Source: DATKYV01 sp035528275 (GTDB lineage: Bacteria > Acidobacteriota > Terriglobia > UBA7540). Taken from it: a stretch of DNA of 22,360 bases. The notes beneath the pieces are model-generated. The model did not search any database. It saw nothing but the letters and a program-made list of their open reading frames with translations, and was not told the DNA's origin. Shown here piece after piece: positions 7,964 to 14,477 of this stretch (its first letter is position 1; each line of letters starts with the position of its first letter). The stretch is from assembly GCA_035528275.1 (NCBI GenBank), contig DATKYV010000369.1:1-22360 (forward strand). The letters run 5' to 3'. Position numbers and translations under genes: made by a program.

Positions 7964-9753
7964 TGTGGCTGCCCGGGTCCCTCGGGTGGAGTCTCAACAC
8001 CCGGCGGCTGGGGGGGCATGACTTGCGGGATCGGGCCTCCTGTTGCGTCCGCGCCTATGGCCAGGCGCGCGCCCTTGGCTTGCACCCGCTCGGGCAGTCG
8101 GATGACGTGCGGGGTCAACATCACCAGGACTTCGGTATCCGCCCGTTCCTTGTGTTCACTGGAAAACAGATAGCGAAGGAATGGAATCTGGCTCAGTCCC
8201 GGCAAGCCGCTGATCGAAACTCTCTCCGTTGTCTCCAGCAACCCGCCGAGCAGACTGATTTCACCTTCCTTGAGCCGGATGTCATGCTCGATCCGCCGCT
8301 GCCCGAAGGTCGGCTGCTTCAATCCACCAACGTCGACGGAAGCTCCCAAGGATGAAATCTCAATCATGGCGTGAAGACTAACCTCGCCGTTGGGGAGCAG
8401 GCGCGGCGTCAGGTCCAGGTTCACACCCACGTCCTGGTACTGGTATTGGGTGCTGGCGATCAATCCCGCGCCCCCTGTGCCTCCGCCCAGCGAGGGCAGA
8501 AAGCTGCCCGTCGCGTAAGGGATGCGGCTGCCGATGCGTAGCTTGGCGGTTTGGCCGTCCGTAACGCGAATCTGGGGATTCTGCAGGATGTGTGTATGCG
8601 AATCGCTGAGCAAAGCGTTCGCCACCGCGCCGGGGAGCACGATGCTGAAATCCCTGGTGCTGATTTTTCCCAATCGGTTCAGAGGCACGGCGGCCACGCC
8701 GATACTCTCCGCTTCTGCGGGATTGAAGCCCACGCCCGCAATGGAGGTTCCCGGCAAAGGGGACGTGGCAATCTGCATCAGCCCCAGGTCGCGGATTCGA
8801 TTGCTGTCAGCCTCCAGAATCGAGACCTCCACCAGGATTTCCGCCTTGCCGCGGTCCAGATCGTTGATCAGCCTCTCGGCCGCGGCGACTTTGTCCGGGG
8901 TGTCGCGAATGATGATGGCGTTGGCGTCGGGATTATCAATGATCCTTTGTAGCCCCAGCACCTGCTTGAGCGCCGTGGTGATGGCGGTGCGGTCGGCGGG
9001 CTGGAGAGGATTCGAGAGGTAGATCGTCTTCACCACCTGCTCGGCGAAGTCGCGGCGATTGGCGGGCGTGTCCTGAATCACCAGAATGGTGTTGCTGGTC
9101 ACCGGCCGCCAAAACGACTTGGTCTGGAAGGCCACAATGTTCAGCGCGTCTTCGAGCTTCACGTTGCTCAGGTCCACGGTGAGCGGCCGCGCCTGAAAAT
9201 CCGAGGTGAACGCGACGTTCAAATCCGCCAGCTTGCCCAGCGTTTCGTAGACCCTCCTGCTGTCGGCAGAGATGCGGAAGTGGGCCAGCGGTTCGGTCGG
9301 AAAAGGTTTCAGTTCTGTGGCGGTTTCGTCGGGCTCTTCTTCGCGCGCCTTGAGGGCATTCTGCAGCGCCTCCTGCCGCACCTGACGCGCCGCCGCCTGC
9401 GCCACCAGGAGCTTGGTCAATTCCTGCGTCGCCCCGGAGTTGGAGGGATCGATTCCCGCGGCCTTCTGGAATTCGCCCAGCGCTTCGTCAAGACGTCCGC
9501 TGGCCAGCAGTTCCCGCCCTTTCTTTTGGTGGAAAATGGACGCCTGCGAGCGCGCCTGCCTCTGGTGGATCAGGTACAGAGCGTTGCCGGGTTGGGCCTC
9601 AACCGCCCTCTCGTAATTGATCAGCGCAGTGTCCCAATCCTTGCGCGTTTCCGCCCGGCGGCCCGCCTTAAAGGCGCTGCTTCCGGCACCACAGCCGGAA
9701 AGCAGAATGAGAATCACCCCAACGCCCACCAGACGAACTCGGCTACCTGCCAT
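7960..9753 (-). CDS. gspD: Lipoprotein secretin GspD/PilQ-type with N-terminal TPR region
   Basis: The 597-residue protein forms the outer-membrane channel. A lipobox LLSG-C gives lipidated Cys21. Residues about 26-110 contain TPR-like helices (DWDTALINYERAVEAQPGN and GRLDEALGEFQKAAGIDP). An STN/N0-like region lies at about 157-205, a secretin-N domain at about 240-300, and the secretin beta-barrel domain at about 365-553. The last carries the hallmarks VTDGQTAKLRIGSRIPY, the central gate glycines (GGGTGGAG) and SGLPGLSQIPFLRYLF. A Pro/Gly/Gln-rich tail follows (about 570-597). The built-in TPR and lipid anchor may remove the need for a separate pilotin. It starts 27 nt after the four-repeat protein gene. 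Confidence 0.93.
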   Translation of the reverse strand: MAGSRVRLVGVGVILILLSGCGAGSSAFKAGRRAETRKDWDTALINYERAVEAQPGNALYLIHQRQARSQASIFHQKKGRELLASGRLDEALGEFQKAAGIDPSNSGATQELTKLLVAQAAARQVRQEALQNALKAREEEPDETATELKPFPTEPLAHFRISADSRRVYETLGKLADLNVAFTSDFQARPLTVDLSNVKLEDALNIVAFQTKSFWRPVTSNTILVIQDTPANRRDFAEQVVKTIYLSNPLQPADRTAITTALKQVLGLQRIIDNPDANAIIIRDTPDKVAAAERLINDLDRGKAEILVEVSILEADSNRIRDLGLMQIATSPLPGTSIAGVGFNPAEAESIGVAAVPLNRLGKISTRDFSIVLPGAVANALLSDSHTHILQNPQIRVTDGQTAKLRIGSRIPYATGSFLPSLGGGTGGAGLIASTQYQYQDVGVNLDLTPRLLPNGEVSLHAMIEISSLGASVDVGGLKQPTFGQRRIEHDIRLKEGEISLLGGLLETTERVSISGLPGLSQIPFLRYLFSSEHKERADTEVLVMLTPHVIRLPERVQAKGARLAIGADATGGPIPQVMPPQPPGVETPPEGPGQPQ

Positions 9754-9780
9754 TTCCTTATCCCCCAGCTACTTCCGGCC

Positions 9781-11856
9781 CTAATCGCTTCGATTATCGG
9801 GCAATCGGACATGCAAGTCAAAGTTAAACCGGGGACTGTGGACATGCGTGACCAGGTAGGCCAATCCCGAGGCCGTTTCAGAAGCGCCGGGGCCCTCATC
9901 CTGGCCACCGGCAGCGTCCCGAGAGGCCCGAGGAGGCGAATGGGAAGCCGCCACCAGAGGCGGCTCAAGGGCCGGGCGCTCTCCTGACTCGCCCTTAGCC
10001 TCCGGGGCGGGCAGGGGCAGGCTCGGGTTTTCCACAACCCCCCCAACTGAACGGGATACCCCGACAGCTTGGCGATCCTCGCCCCATTCGAAACCATCAT
10101 GGACCAGATCGACCCGGTCGCCGTCGGCGACGATCATCTCCACTCGGCCGTCAGCCATTTCGACGTATCCAAGGGGAGTGACGGAAGCCGCGGTCAGCCT
10201 CCCTGAGCCGTGCGGCTCCAAGGCCGGGATCGCCGGCTGGCCTGCCTCAGTCTTAACTTCCTCCCGCAGCGCGGCCTTTTCGACGACATTCATTGGAACT
10301 GGATTGGAACCGGCTGCCAACACCACTGCGGCTCCCCCGCCACTGTCTTCAGCCTGCGCGCCGGCCGAACTGGGTAGTCCGCCATCCGCAACGGAGCCCA
10401 CCTCCACCGACGAGCGCGAGACACTGAGAGCAAAGTACTTGCCGGCGACCACGTCACCCGGGCGGACGATGCGGACCTGATCGCCATCGGCAAGTATGGC
10501 CTCCACTTCCCCACTCTGTTTTTGGACATACCCCAGCGTCGGCAAGGTCCCGGTTCGAGGGCTTCCGGGCACACCCCTCCCCGGGATTGACGCGGCAAGA
10601 GCAGAATCAACCGATTCTTGGCTCGCCCGGTCGACCTTTTCCGCCGGTTTCTGGGGCGGGGGCGAATGAGCGACTTCGATCGACGGCTGCGTAGCGGACC
10701 GCTGCCCCACCTCACGAGCCGCCAATTCCATTGGCGACGCCCTGGCGGGCGGGCTCAATCCCTCCACAACCTCCACCGACGACTCCGTAACACGGAGCGC
10801 CCGGTACCTGTCGCCGAAAACCTCGCCCTCGCTGACCAGGTAAACCTCACCCTGATCCTCGACCACAGCCTGAAGCCTCCCACTTGCCCACTCCACGTAC
10901 CCCAGGGGCTTTAGCGTCCTGGCAGGCTCGGGAGGGCTTTGCGTCGGCGCTCGCGTCGGCGCCGGCGCCGGCGTCGGCCTTGGCCCGGCGGACTTCGCAA
11001 CCTCAGGGCCGCGGGAATCTCCACGCGACTCGGCGAGCGCGTGCGGCGGCTCCGGTTGTTGAAGCCTTTTCCCTTTATTTTCTAATGGTTTGGAGGCGAG
11101 AGTTTCCTCGCTCGATGCCCTCGATGGCGGGCCTTGGGGCTCGCGCCGTGCCGCGGGGTGAATAGCGGCGGGCGAAGCGGGTTCGCTCGCAGGCCGTTGA
11201 ATCGCCGCCACTTCCCTTTCCAGCCCAGGAGGCGCCGCAAGATCAGCTACCTGGGGCGCGGCCAGGACGGGCTGCTTCACAATTTCCACGAGCGTTGTGG
11301 TGACCTTGGCCACGCGGTACTCGTCCTGGAAGAGCTCGCCCTCGCGGAGGACGGCCACGTAGGGGCCATCGGCGACCACCGCCTCCACCGTCCCATCGGC
11401 TCGCTCGACGTAACCCAAAGGCTTGAGGGTGGTTACGGCAGGTTCGGGGGGCGGGATTGCTTGCACCCGAGCGTCTGCGTCTCGGCTGTAGCGGCGGTCT
11501 CTGACCGCCGAAAGAGATACGCCCAGGCGGCGGTCGGAGCCTGCCCCGCCTCTGGGGGGGACCGCCGAAAGCGTGGGAGATTTCTCCAATCGGGCTCGCG
11601 ATGCGGGAAACGGCGGTGGGGACACCGCCGCTACAGCGGAAGGCGTTCGCGCCTGAGTCCGTGCCCTTTTGAATTGTGGCGGGGGTAGGGGATTGCGTTC
11701 GGCGGCAGCAGATTCGGAAACCGCAAGGGCGGGCTCAGAAATCGACGGGCTTTTCTCTTCACCGGAAGGTCGGAGGAGGTTCAGGACCAGGAGGACCAAA
11801 CACACGACGGCGAGAATCCTGCTTGCCCACCGGAAGAAACGGCCCTCACCATTCAT
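9781..11856 (-). CDS. Membrane-anchored protein with four PilP/GspC-HR-like repeats
   Basis: The 691-residue protein is the first gene of the operon. A basic N-terminus and one membrane helix (about residues 13-29, RILAVVCLVLLVLNLL then RPSG) are followed by long Pro/Ala/Ser-rich linkers and four copies of a 50-residue domain at about 144-193, 315-365, 438-487 and 559-609. Each begins L-x-x-LGYV, has a Gly turn, then a hydrophobic pair before D or ED, and ends with V-x-V-type strands. The same domain occurs once in the PilP-like protein, and the membrane helices also match (WA-x-x-x-L...LVLLV...L-x-PSG). The fourth copy is degenerate in its second half. ATG at 11856 was chosen over TTG at 11895: the predicted transcript begins near 11899, and no ribosome site precedes the TTG. 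A REPIN-like DNA element lies inside the first linker. A periplasmic scaffold binding several secretin subunits is a plausible role but is inferred. Confidence 0.85.
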   Translation of the reverse strand: MNGEGRFFRWASRILAVVCLVLLVLNLLRPSGEEKSPSISEPALAVSESAAAERNPLPPPQFKRARTQARTPSAVAAVSPPPFPASRARLEKSPTLSAVPPRGGAGSDRRLGVSLSAVRDRRYSRDADARVQAIPPPEPAVTTLKPLGYVERADGTVEAVVADGPYVAVLREGELFQDEYRVAKVTTTLVEIVKQPVLAAPQVADLAAPPGLEREVAAIQRPASEPASPAAIHPAARREPQGPPSRASSEETLASKPLENKGKRLQQPEPPHALAESRGDSRGPEVAKSAGPRPTPAPAPTRAPTQSPPEPARTLKPLGYVEWASGRLQAVVEDQGEVYLVSEGEVFGDRYRALRVTESSVEVVEGLSPPARASPMELAAREVGQRSATQPSIEVAHSPPPQKPAEKVDRASQESVDSALAASIPGRGVPGSPRTGTLPTLGYVQKQSGEVEAILADGDQVRIVRPGDVVAGKYFALSVSRSSVEVGSVADGGLPSSAGAQAEDSGGGAAVVLAAGSNPVPMNVVEKAALREEVKTEAGQPAIPALEPHGSGRLTAASVTPLGYVEMADGRVEMIVADGDRVDLVHDGFEWGEDRQAVGVSRSVGGVVENPSLPLPAPEAKGESGERPALEPPLVAASHSPPRASRDAAGGQDEGPGASETASGLAYLVTHVHSPRFNFDLHVRLPDNRSD
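10030..11427 (-). repeat. Four protein-level HR-like repeats within one gene
   Basis: Coding segments for the four domain copies are about 11278-11427, 10762-10914, 10396-10545 and 10030-10182. They align over about 50 residues around LGYV, a Gly turn, (V/I)(V/L)-x-D and a final V-rich strand. The linkers between copies are about 120, 70 and 70 residues, Pro/Ala-rich and unrelated to each other. Confidence 0.85.
11486..11636. repeat. REPIN-like palindromic element embedded in a coding region
   Basis: The ends are a perfect 13-bp inverted repeat (CTGTAGCGGCGGT at 11486-11498 and ACCGCCGCTACAG at 11624-11636). Each end forms its own hairpin: 11492-11510 (8-bp stem, 3-nt loop) and 11611-11630 (8-bp stem, 4-nt loop). 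A further GGCGGTC/GACCGCC pair lies inside. The layout of two outward GTAGC-ended hairpins is the same as in the intergenic elements at 13377 and 13550. It is translated as part of the disordered linker before the first HR-like domain of the surrounding gene. Confidence 0.75.
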
Positions 11857-11905
11857 CGCGTCGCGCCTAAAACCGCCCGCAGGGGAAAGACGCAATCAAA
11901 AGATG

Positions 11906-11934
11906 ATTTAGTCAGTACATGCGCCGGATGTCAA
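11906..11934 (-). promoter_or_regulatory. Sigma70-type promoter of the secretion operon
   Basis: On the minus strand TTGACA (11929-11934), a 17-nt spacer and CTAAAT (11906-11911) form a promoter with a perfect -35 box and a weaker -10 box. Predicted transcription starts near 11899, giving a 5' leader of about 43 nt before the ATG at 11856. Confidence 0.6.
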
Positions 11935-11979
11935 CAGAAAACATTGCTGCGCGTCCGTCGACTTGGACTGCGGCGGCCA

Positions 11980-12039
11980 CCTCACCCGTCCCGATCTGAT
12001 CGGGACACCCTCTCCCCGAGGGAGAGGGCCAGGGTGAGG
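11980..12039. repeat. Dispersed repeat folding into a three-stem cruciform
   Basis: An outer 8-bp stem (CCTCACCC at 11980-11987 with GGGTGAGG at 12032-12039) encloses two hairpins: GTCCCGAT/ATCGGGAC (11988-12006, loop CTG) and CCCTCTCCC/GGGAGAGGG (12008-12028, loop CGA). CCTCTCCC-type repeats of this kind are widespread in bacterial intergenic DNA. It lies directly upstream of the operon promoter and could also stop transcription arriving from the secreted-protein gene. Confidence 0.7.
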
Positions 12040-12054
12040 GGAAAAGACAAAACT

Positions 12055-12087
12055 GCTCCTGGGCCGAGAGCGCTTCGACCCAGGAGC
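12055..12087. repeat. 9-bp inverted repeat, dispersed-element-like
   Basis: GCTCCTGGG (12055-12063) pairs with CCCAGGAGC (12079-12087) around a 15-nt loop. It lies in the gene-free stretch between the operon promoter and the secreted-protein gene. Nothing that I recognise is present between 12088 and 12190. Confidence 0.5.
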
Positions 12088-12190
12088 CACTGAGGAGTGT
12101 GACCTCTCAGCATGACATCCGGCAGGCTCTCGGCTCGCACGCACTTGCCTGGCGGTATGTCAACTCACGTTCAGACTCGCCGTTCCGTTC

Positions 12191-12222
12191 CGCACACATC
12201 GAAAAAGTTGCTAATGTGTGCG
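12191..12222 (-). terminator. Terminator-like stem-loop after the secreted-protein gene
   Basis: A 9-bp perfect stem (CGCACACAT at 12191-12199, ATGTGTGCG at 12214-12222) with a 14-nt loop starts 15 nt past the stop codon of the gene at 12238. In mRNA sense the T-run (CTTTTTC) is in the loop and not after the stem, so it is not a classical intrinsic terminator. It may still end or protect the transcript. Confidence 0.45.
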
Positions 12223-12237
12223 CCAGCCGATACCGTG

Positions 12238-13278
12238 TTACGGCAGTTTTAGGTAAGTTCCAACGTACGTCCCATCTGTGAAATTCTTGTTGATCTTGTC
12301 GACGCACCCGTTGATTTGAGACGCGGTGAGGCTAGAGGTTCCTCCCCCAAGAATGTAGTTGGCTTCGTCGAGGACCGCCTGAACCGTCATGTTTTCGCAG
12401 TCGTCCCCCTCCTTGGCGACTATGAGGTCGGCCAGATGTCTCGTGGTGCTCGCTCCGAAGTTCGCGTCATACAGGTCAAATTCCACACTGAGCTTCAACG
12501 CGACGACCTGCCCCGCCAGCACCCCAGCGGAAGTGGTGGGTGGATTGGTGTAGTTCGTTGTGAAAGCACCCGGACCACCGCCGGCAGGCAAGAAATCTTG
12601 GATCGCAATAGAGTTGGTGAATGTGGCGGTGTTACCCACGCCCACGACCAAGCCCGTCGGAAAGGTGCCGACGAAGTTCGCATCCCGATAGCATCCGGGA
12701 TTCTCCCCTTTGCACTTGGTCCCCCATCCACCCTGAGTCTGAGTTCGGAAATCGCCCGGGATGATGCCGGTAGGGGGAGCGCACGCTTGGATCTCATATG
12801 TGAAATATGTCGCCCAGTTTCCTTGGCTGCCGTTGAACTGCGTTCCATACCCCCACGCTGCCTCGGTCTGTGCACCGTTCTGCACGGCGGCGTAAGCGCC
12901 GATGTAGATGAGGTCGCCTACGGAAAGCTCCTGAACGTCGAGGTCGAAGGTGTGGGTGTAACTAGTTACGCTAGGGCTGTGCGGTTGTGGGTAGCCGAAC
13001 TGCCCGAGCTTCGGATTGCCTTGGGTATTGGTGGGAATGTCCGACAAACTTTTCCCAAAGTCCAGCTTGGTGTCCGTCATAGCCCAGCCGTTGTTGGTGG
13101 CGTACGTAATCGAAAGTTCACCTGAAGTGTTGGAGACCGTCACTATCCCTGCGACGATACTCATGCCCCTGAGGGCGACAACCGTAGGAGTGCCGCAGGT
13201 TTGGCCGTAAGCCGTCCCGCTCGCCGCGGCGAGCAGGAGCACCGTACAGATTGCTAAGAATGTCCTTTTGGTCTTCAT
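12238..13278 (-). CDS. Secreted protein of unknown function
   Basis: The 346-residue protein has a clear Sec signal peptide (MKTKRTFLAICTVLLLAAA, probable cleavage AYG|Q at 25/26). The first half (about 40-165) has a beta-rich pattern (VTVSNTSGELSITYATNNGW, TDTKLDFG, GNPKLGQF) that I associate loosely with uncharacterised secreted proteins of Bacteroidota and Acidobacteriota. The second half has GDFRTQTQGGWG and DANFVGTFPTGLVVG, then an AIQDFLPAGGG segment and a LAGQVVALKLSVEFD strand. Six scattered mature cysteines could form disulfides. An excellent ribosome site (GGAGGGG, 6 nt before ATG) suggests strong translation. Its base composition seems less GC-rich than its neighbours. No catalytic motif is visible. 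It may be exported by the nearby machine, but only the neighbourhood suggests that. Confidence 0.85.
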   Translation of the reverse strand: MKTKRTFLAICTVLLLAAASGTAYGQTCGTPTVVALRGMSIVAGIVTVSNTSGELSITYATNNGWAMTDTKLDFGKSLSDIPTNTQGNPKLGQFGYPQPHSPSVTSYTHTFDLDVQELSVGDLIYIGAYAAVQNGAQTEAAWGYGTQFNGSQGNWATYFTYEIQACAPPTGIIPGDFRTQTQGGWGTKCKGENPGCYRDANFVGTFPTGLVVGVGNTATFTNSIAIQDFLPAGGGPGAFTTNYTNPPTTSAGVLAGQVVALKLSVEFDLYDANFGASTTRHLADLIVAKEGDDCENMTVQAVLDEANYILGGGTSSLTASQINGCVDKINKNFTDGTYVGTYLKLP

Positions 13279-13295
13279 TTAATTCCCCTCCATTC

Positions 13296-13311
13296 GCCGG
13301 GCGAAGCCGGC
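13296..13311 (-). promoter_or_regulatory. Small hairpin just upstream of the ribosome binding site
   Basis: In mRNA sense GCCGG, a six-base loop and CCGGC form a 5-bp GC stem ending 5 nt before the strong Shine-Dalgarno (13282-13290) of the secreted-protein gene. It might stabilise the 5' end of the message or tune translation. No convincing promoter was seen upstream of it. Confidence 0.3.
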
Positions 13312-13376
13312 ATTTGCTTTCGCGGGTCGTGCGGCAAGCGCGTCGACGCCGCTCGATCCCTGCGCATTTCGGACGT

Positions 13377-13464
13377 GGTAGCCACGGTTAATCAGCCTTT
13401 GGATTAACCGTGGGCTTGTGAACCCGAAAAGCCCACGGTTGGAAAAACGCCAACCGTGGCTACC
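13377..13464. repeat. Bipartite REPIN-like element, copy 1
   Basis: Perfect 11-bp terminal inverted repeats GGTAGCCACGG (13377-13387) and CCGTGGCTACC (13454-13464) bound two hairpins. The left one is CCACGGTTAATC/GATTAACCGTGG (12-bp stem, 13382-13413). The right one is CCACGGTTGG/CCAACCGTGG (10-bp stem, 13433-13459). The CCACGG part is constant, and the rest of each stem varies but stays paired. It sits upstream of the secreted-protein gene in a stretch without genes (13279-13636). Confidence 0.8.
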
Positions 13465-13484
13465 CTTGCAAAAAACCAAAAGCC

Positions 13485-13508
13485 GCAATCCGTCAACCGA
13501 CGGATTGC
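13485..13508. repeat. Single palindromic hairpin, 10-bp stem
   Basis: GCAATCCGTC and GACGGATTGC enclose the loop AACC, and GCTAC follows at 13509-13513 (overlapping). It resembles the palindrome at 21332-21347, which also reads GGCGGATTG followed by a GGTTAC variant. Both appear to be single-hairpin members of the same repeat family. Confidence 0.65.
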
Positions 13509-13549
13509 GCTACATGCTCCATCCCAGGCCCGTGTCGGTGAATCGTTCT

Positions 13550-13632
13550 GGTAGCCACGGTCCCGCAGAGCGGGACCGTGGGTTCTTAAACCGGACAAAA
13601 GCCCACGGCACAAACACCGTGCCGTGGCTACC
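13550..13632. repeat. Bipartite REPIN-like element, copy 2
   Basis: It has the same 11-bp ends as copy 1 (GGTAGCCACGG at 13550-13560, CCGTGGCTACC at 13622-13632). The left hairpin is CCACGGTCCCGC/GCGGGACCGTGG (loop AGA, 13555-13581) and the right is CCACGGCAC/GTGCCGTGG (13603-13627). It ends 4 nt past the stop codon of the PilZ gene at 13637, so it could act as its transcript end. Confidence 0.8.
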
Positions 13633-13636
13633 CATC

Positions 13637-13996
13637 TCACGCCACGTAACCGTTGCGCCCGCGCAGGAAGCGGTATTCCAAAATTTTGGCCGCCAGAGCC
13701 GTGGCAGCATCGGGGGTGGCGGGTTGCACTCGTCTTACAACTTCCCCACGACAGATCACCACGGCTCCGGCCTCACCACCGATTTCCACGGGCAAATCGA
13801 AGTTGAGATCAAGCACGGTCTTTACATCCATAAGCTGCGGGGCTTGAAACAGCACCCCCGAGCGGCTGATGTTCTCCACCTGACCGTCGAGCCACCAGAT
13901 CTCACCGGTGCGCCGGTACTGGAGGGGCATCGAAATGGCAAATCGTTGGGCGCGCGTAGAGCCGTTTGCTGTGCTGTTCGGCCATCGGGCACCCAT
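13637..13996 (-). CDS. PilZ-domain protein, probable c-di-GMP receptor
   Basis: The 119-residue single-domain protein shows the PilZ signature: R15-x-x-R18-F near the N-terminus and N42-x-S44-x-x-G47 in ENISRSGVLF, followed by the beta-barrel pattern ending in EVVRR and ILEYRFLRG. The arginine motif is one residue shorter than the usual RxxxR, so binding strength is uncertain. PilZ proteins bind cyclic di-GMP and act on pili, secretion, motility or matrix. An in-frame TAG lies two codons upstream of the ATG, so 13996 is the earliest possible start. No strong ribosome site is seen. It stands alone between repeat-rich spacers. Control of the nearby secretion machine is possible but not shown. 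Confidence 0.82.
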   Translation of the reverse strand: MGARWPNSTANGSTRAQRFAISMPLQYRRTGEIWWLDGQVENISRSGVLFQAPQLMDVKTVLDLNFDLPVEIGGEAGAVVICRGEVVRRVQPATPDAATALAAKILEYRFLRGRNGYVA

Positions 13997-14195
13997 TGGC
14001 TACTCGCGACCACCTGAAATTGCAGCCGGCGGCCTTGCACTTTCGCGGGCCATCCAGAGCTTCGAGATAGGGAGAGGATATCCGAGCCACAGAATCTGCC
14101 AATGGCCCGCTGGTGGGGGGTGATATGGCACTAAGGTGCTATTGGTAAGTTCTTATGGGTCAATAAGATGGCAGAATCTTGGGGGACGGGTAGCA

Positions 14196-14297
14196 GGTAG
14201 CGCAGACCTCGTCTTTGAGGTCTGCGGCTCTTAGCGGAATTTGACACCTGGCCCCGAAGCAAAGCCGCGGACCCCGCAGAGCGGGGTCCGCGCTACC
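14196..14297. repeat. Bipartite REPIN-like element, copy 3
   Basis: The ends are GGTAGC (14196-14201) and GCTACC (14292-14297). The left hairpin is CGCAGACCTC/GAGGTCTGCG (14201-14225). The right is a perfect 12-bp stem CGCGGACCCCGC/GCGGGGTCCGCG with loop AGA (14266-14292). The right tip CCGCAGAGCGG is the same as in the left hairpin of the element at 13550, so the two share ancestry. It lies in the 481-nt gene-free stretch before the response regulator 3' end. Confidence 0.75.
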
Positions 14298-14345
14298 GGC
14301 TGTGTTTTCAGCAAACCAACGAGATAATTCTCCTGCGGGGAGGGA

Positions 14346-14363
14346 CAGCGGCTAAAGCCGCTG
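14346..14363. repeat. Short palindromic hairpin, 7-bp stem
   Basis: CAGCGGC and GCCGCTG enclose the loop TAAA. This AGCGGCTAAAGCCGCT form is the compact, single-hairpin type of dispersed palindrome. It lies 29 nt from the next hairpin, and the pair may form one composite element. Confidence 0.55.
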
Positions 14364-14391
14364 GGAGAAATTCTTGGGGCTCGCGACGTAC

Positions 14392-14411
14392 GGCACGACT
14401 GAAGTCGTGCC
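14392..14411. repeat. Short palindromic hairpin, 8-bp stem
   Basis: GGCACGAC and GTCGTGCC enclose the loop TGAA. The loop and stem style match the hairpin at 14346. It lies downstream of the response regulator gene and might help end that transcript. Confidence 0.55.
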
Positions 14412-14438
14412 CTTCCGCCAGCGTCTAAAGGCGCAGGA

Positions 14439-14470
14439 AGTGGCCGCTTTCGACCATGATTTAGGCCACT
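14439..14470 (-). terminator. Stem-loop 7 nt after the response regulator stop
   Basis: AGTGGCC (14439-14445) and GGCCACT (14464-14470) form a 7-bp stem with an 18-nt loop directly after the stop codon of the two-component operon. There is no T-run, so it is a candidate only. Confidence 0.35.
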
Positions 14471-14477
14471 CGTGGCA

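Noticed and set aside
11857..11895. TTG start extending the four-repeat protein by 13 residues
   Set aside because: The predicted transcript begins only about 4 nt before this TTG, and no ribosome site precedes it; ATG at 11856 gives a normal short basic N-terminus before the membrane helix.
13902..14102. Small minus-strand frame with a Cys-rich start
   Set aside because: It overlaps the N-terminal part of the PilZ gene in another frame and has no ribosome site or family match that I recognise.
13377..14411. Possible CRISPR array or tandem repeat locus
   Set aside because: The repeats are palindromic hairpins with variable stems and irregular spacing, without constant direct repeats or uniform spacers, and no cas gene is nearby.
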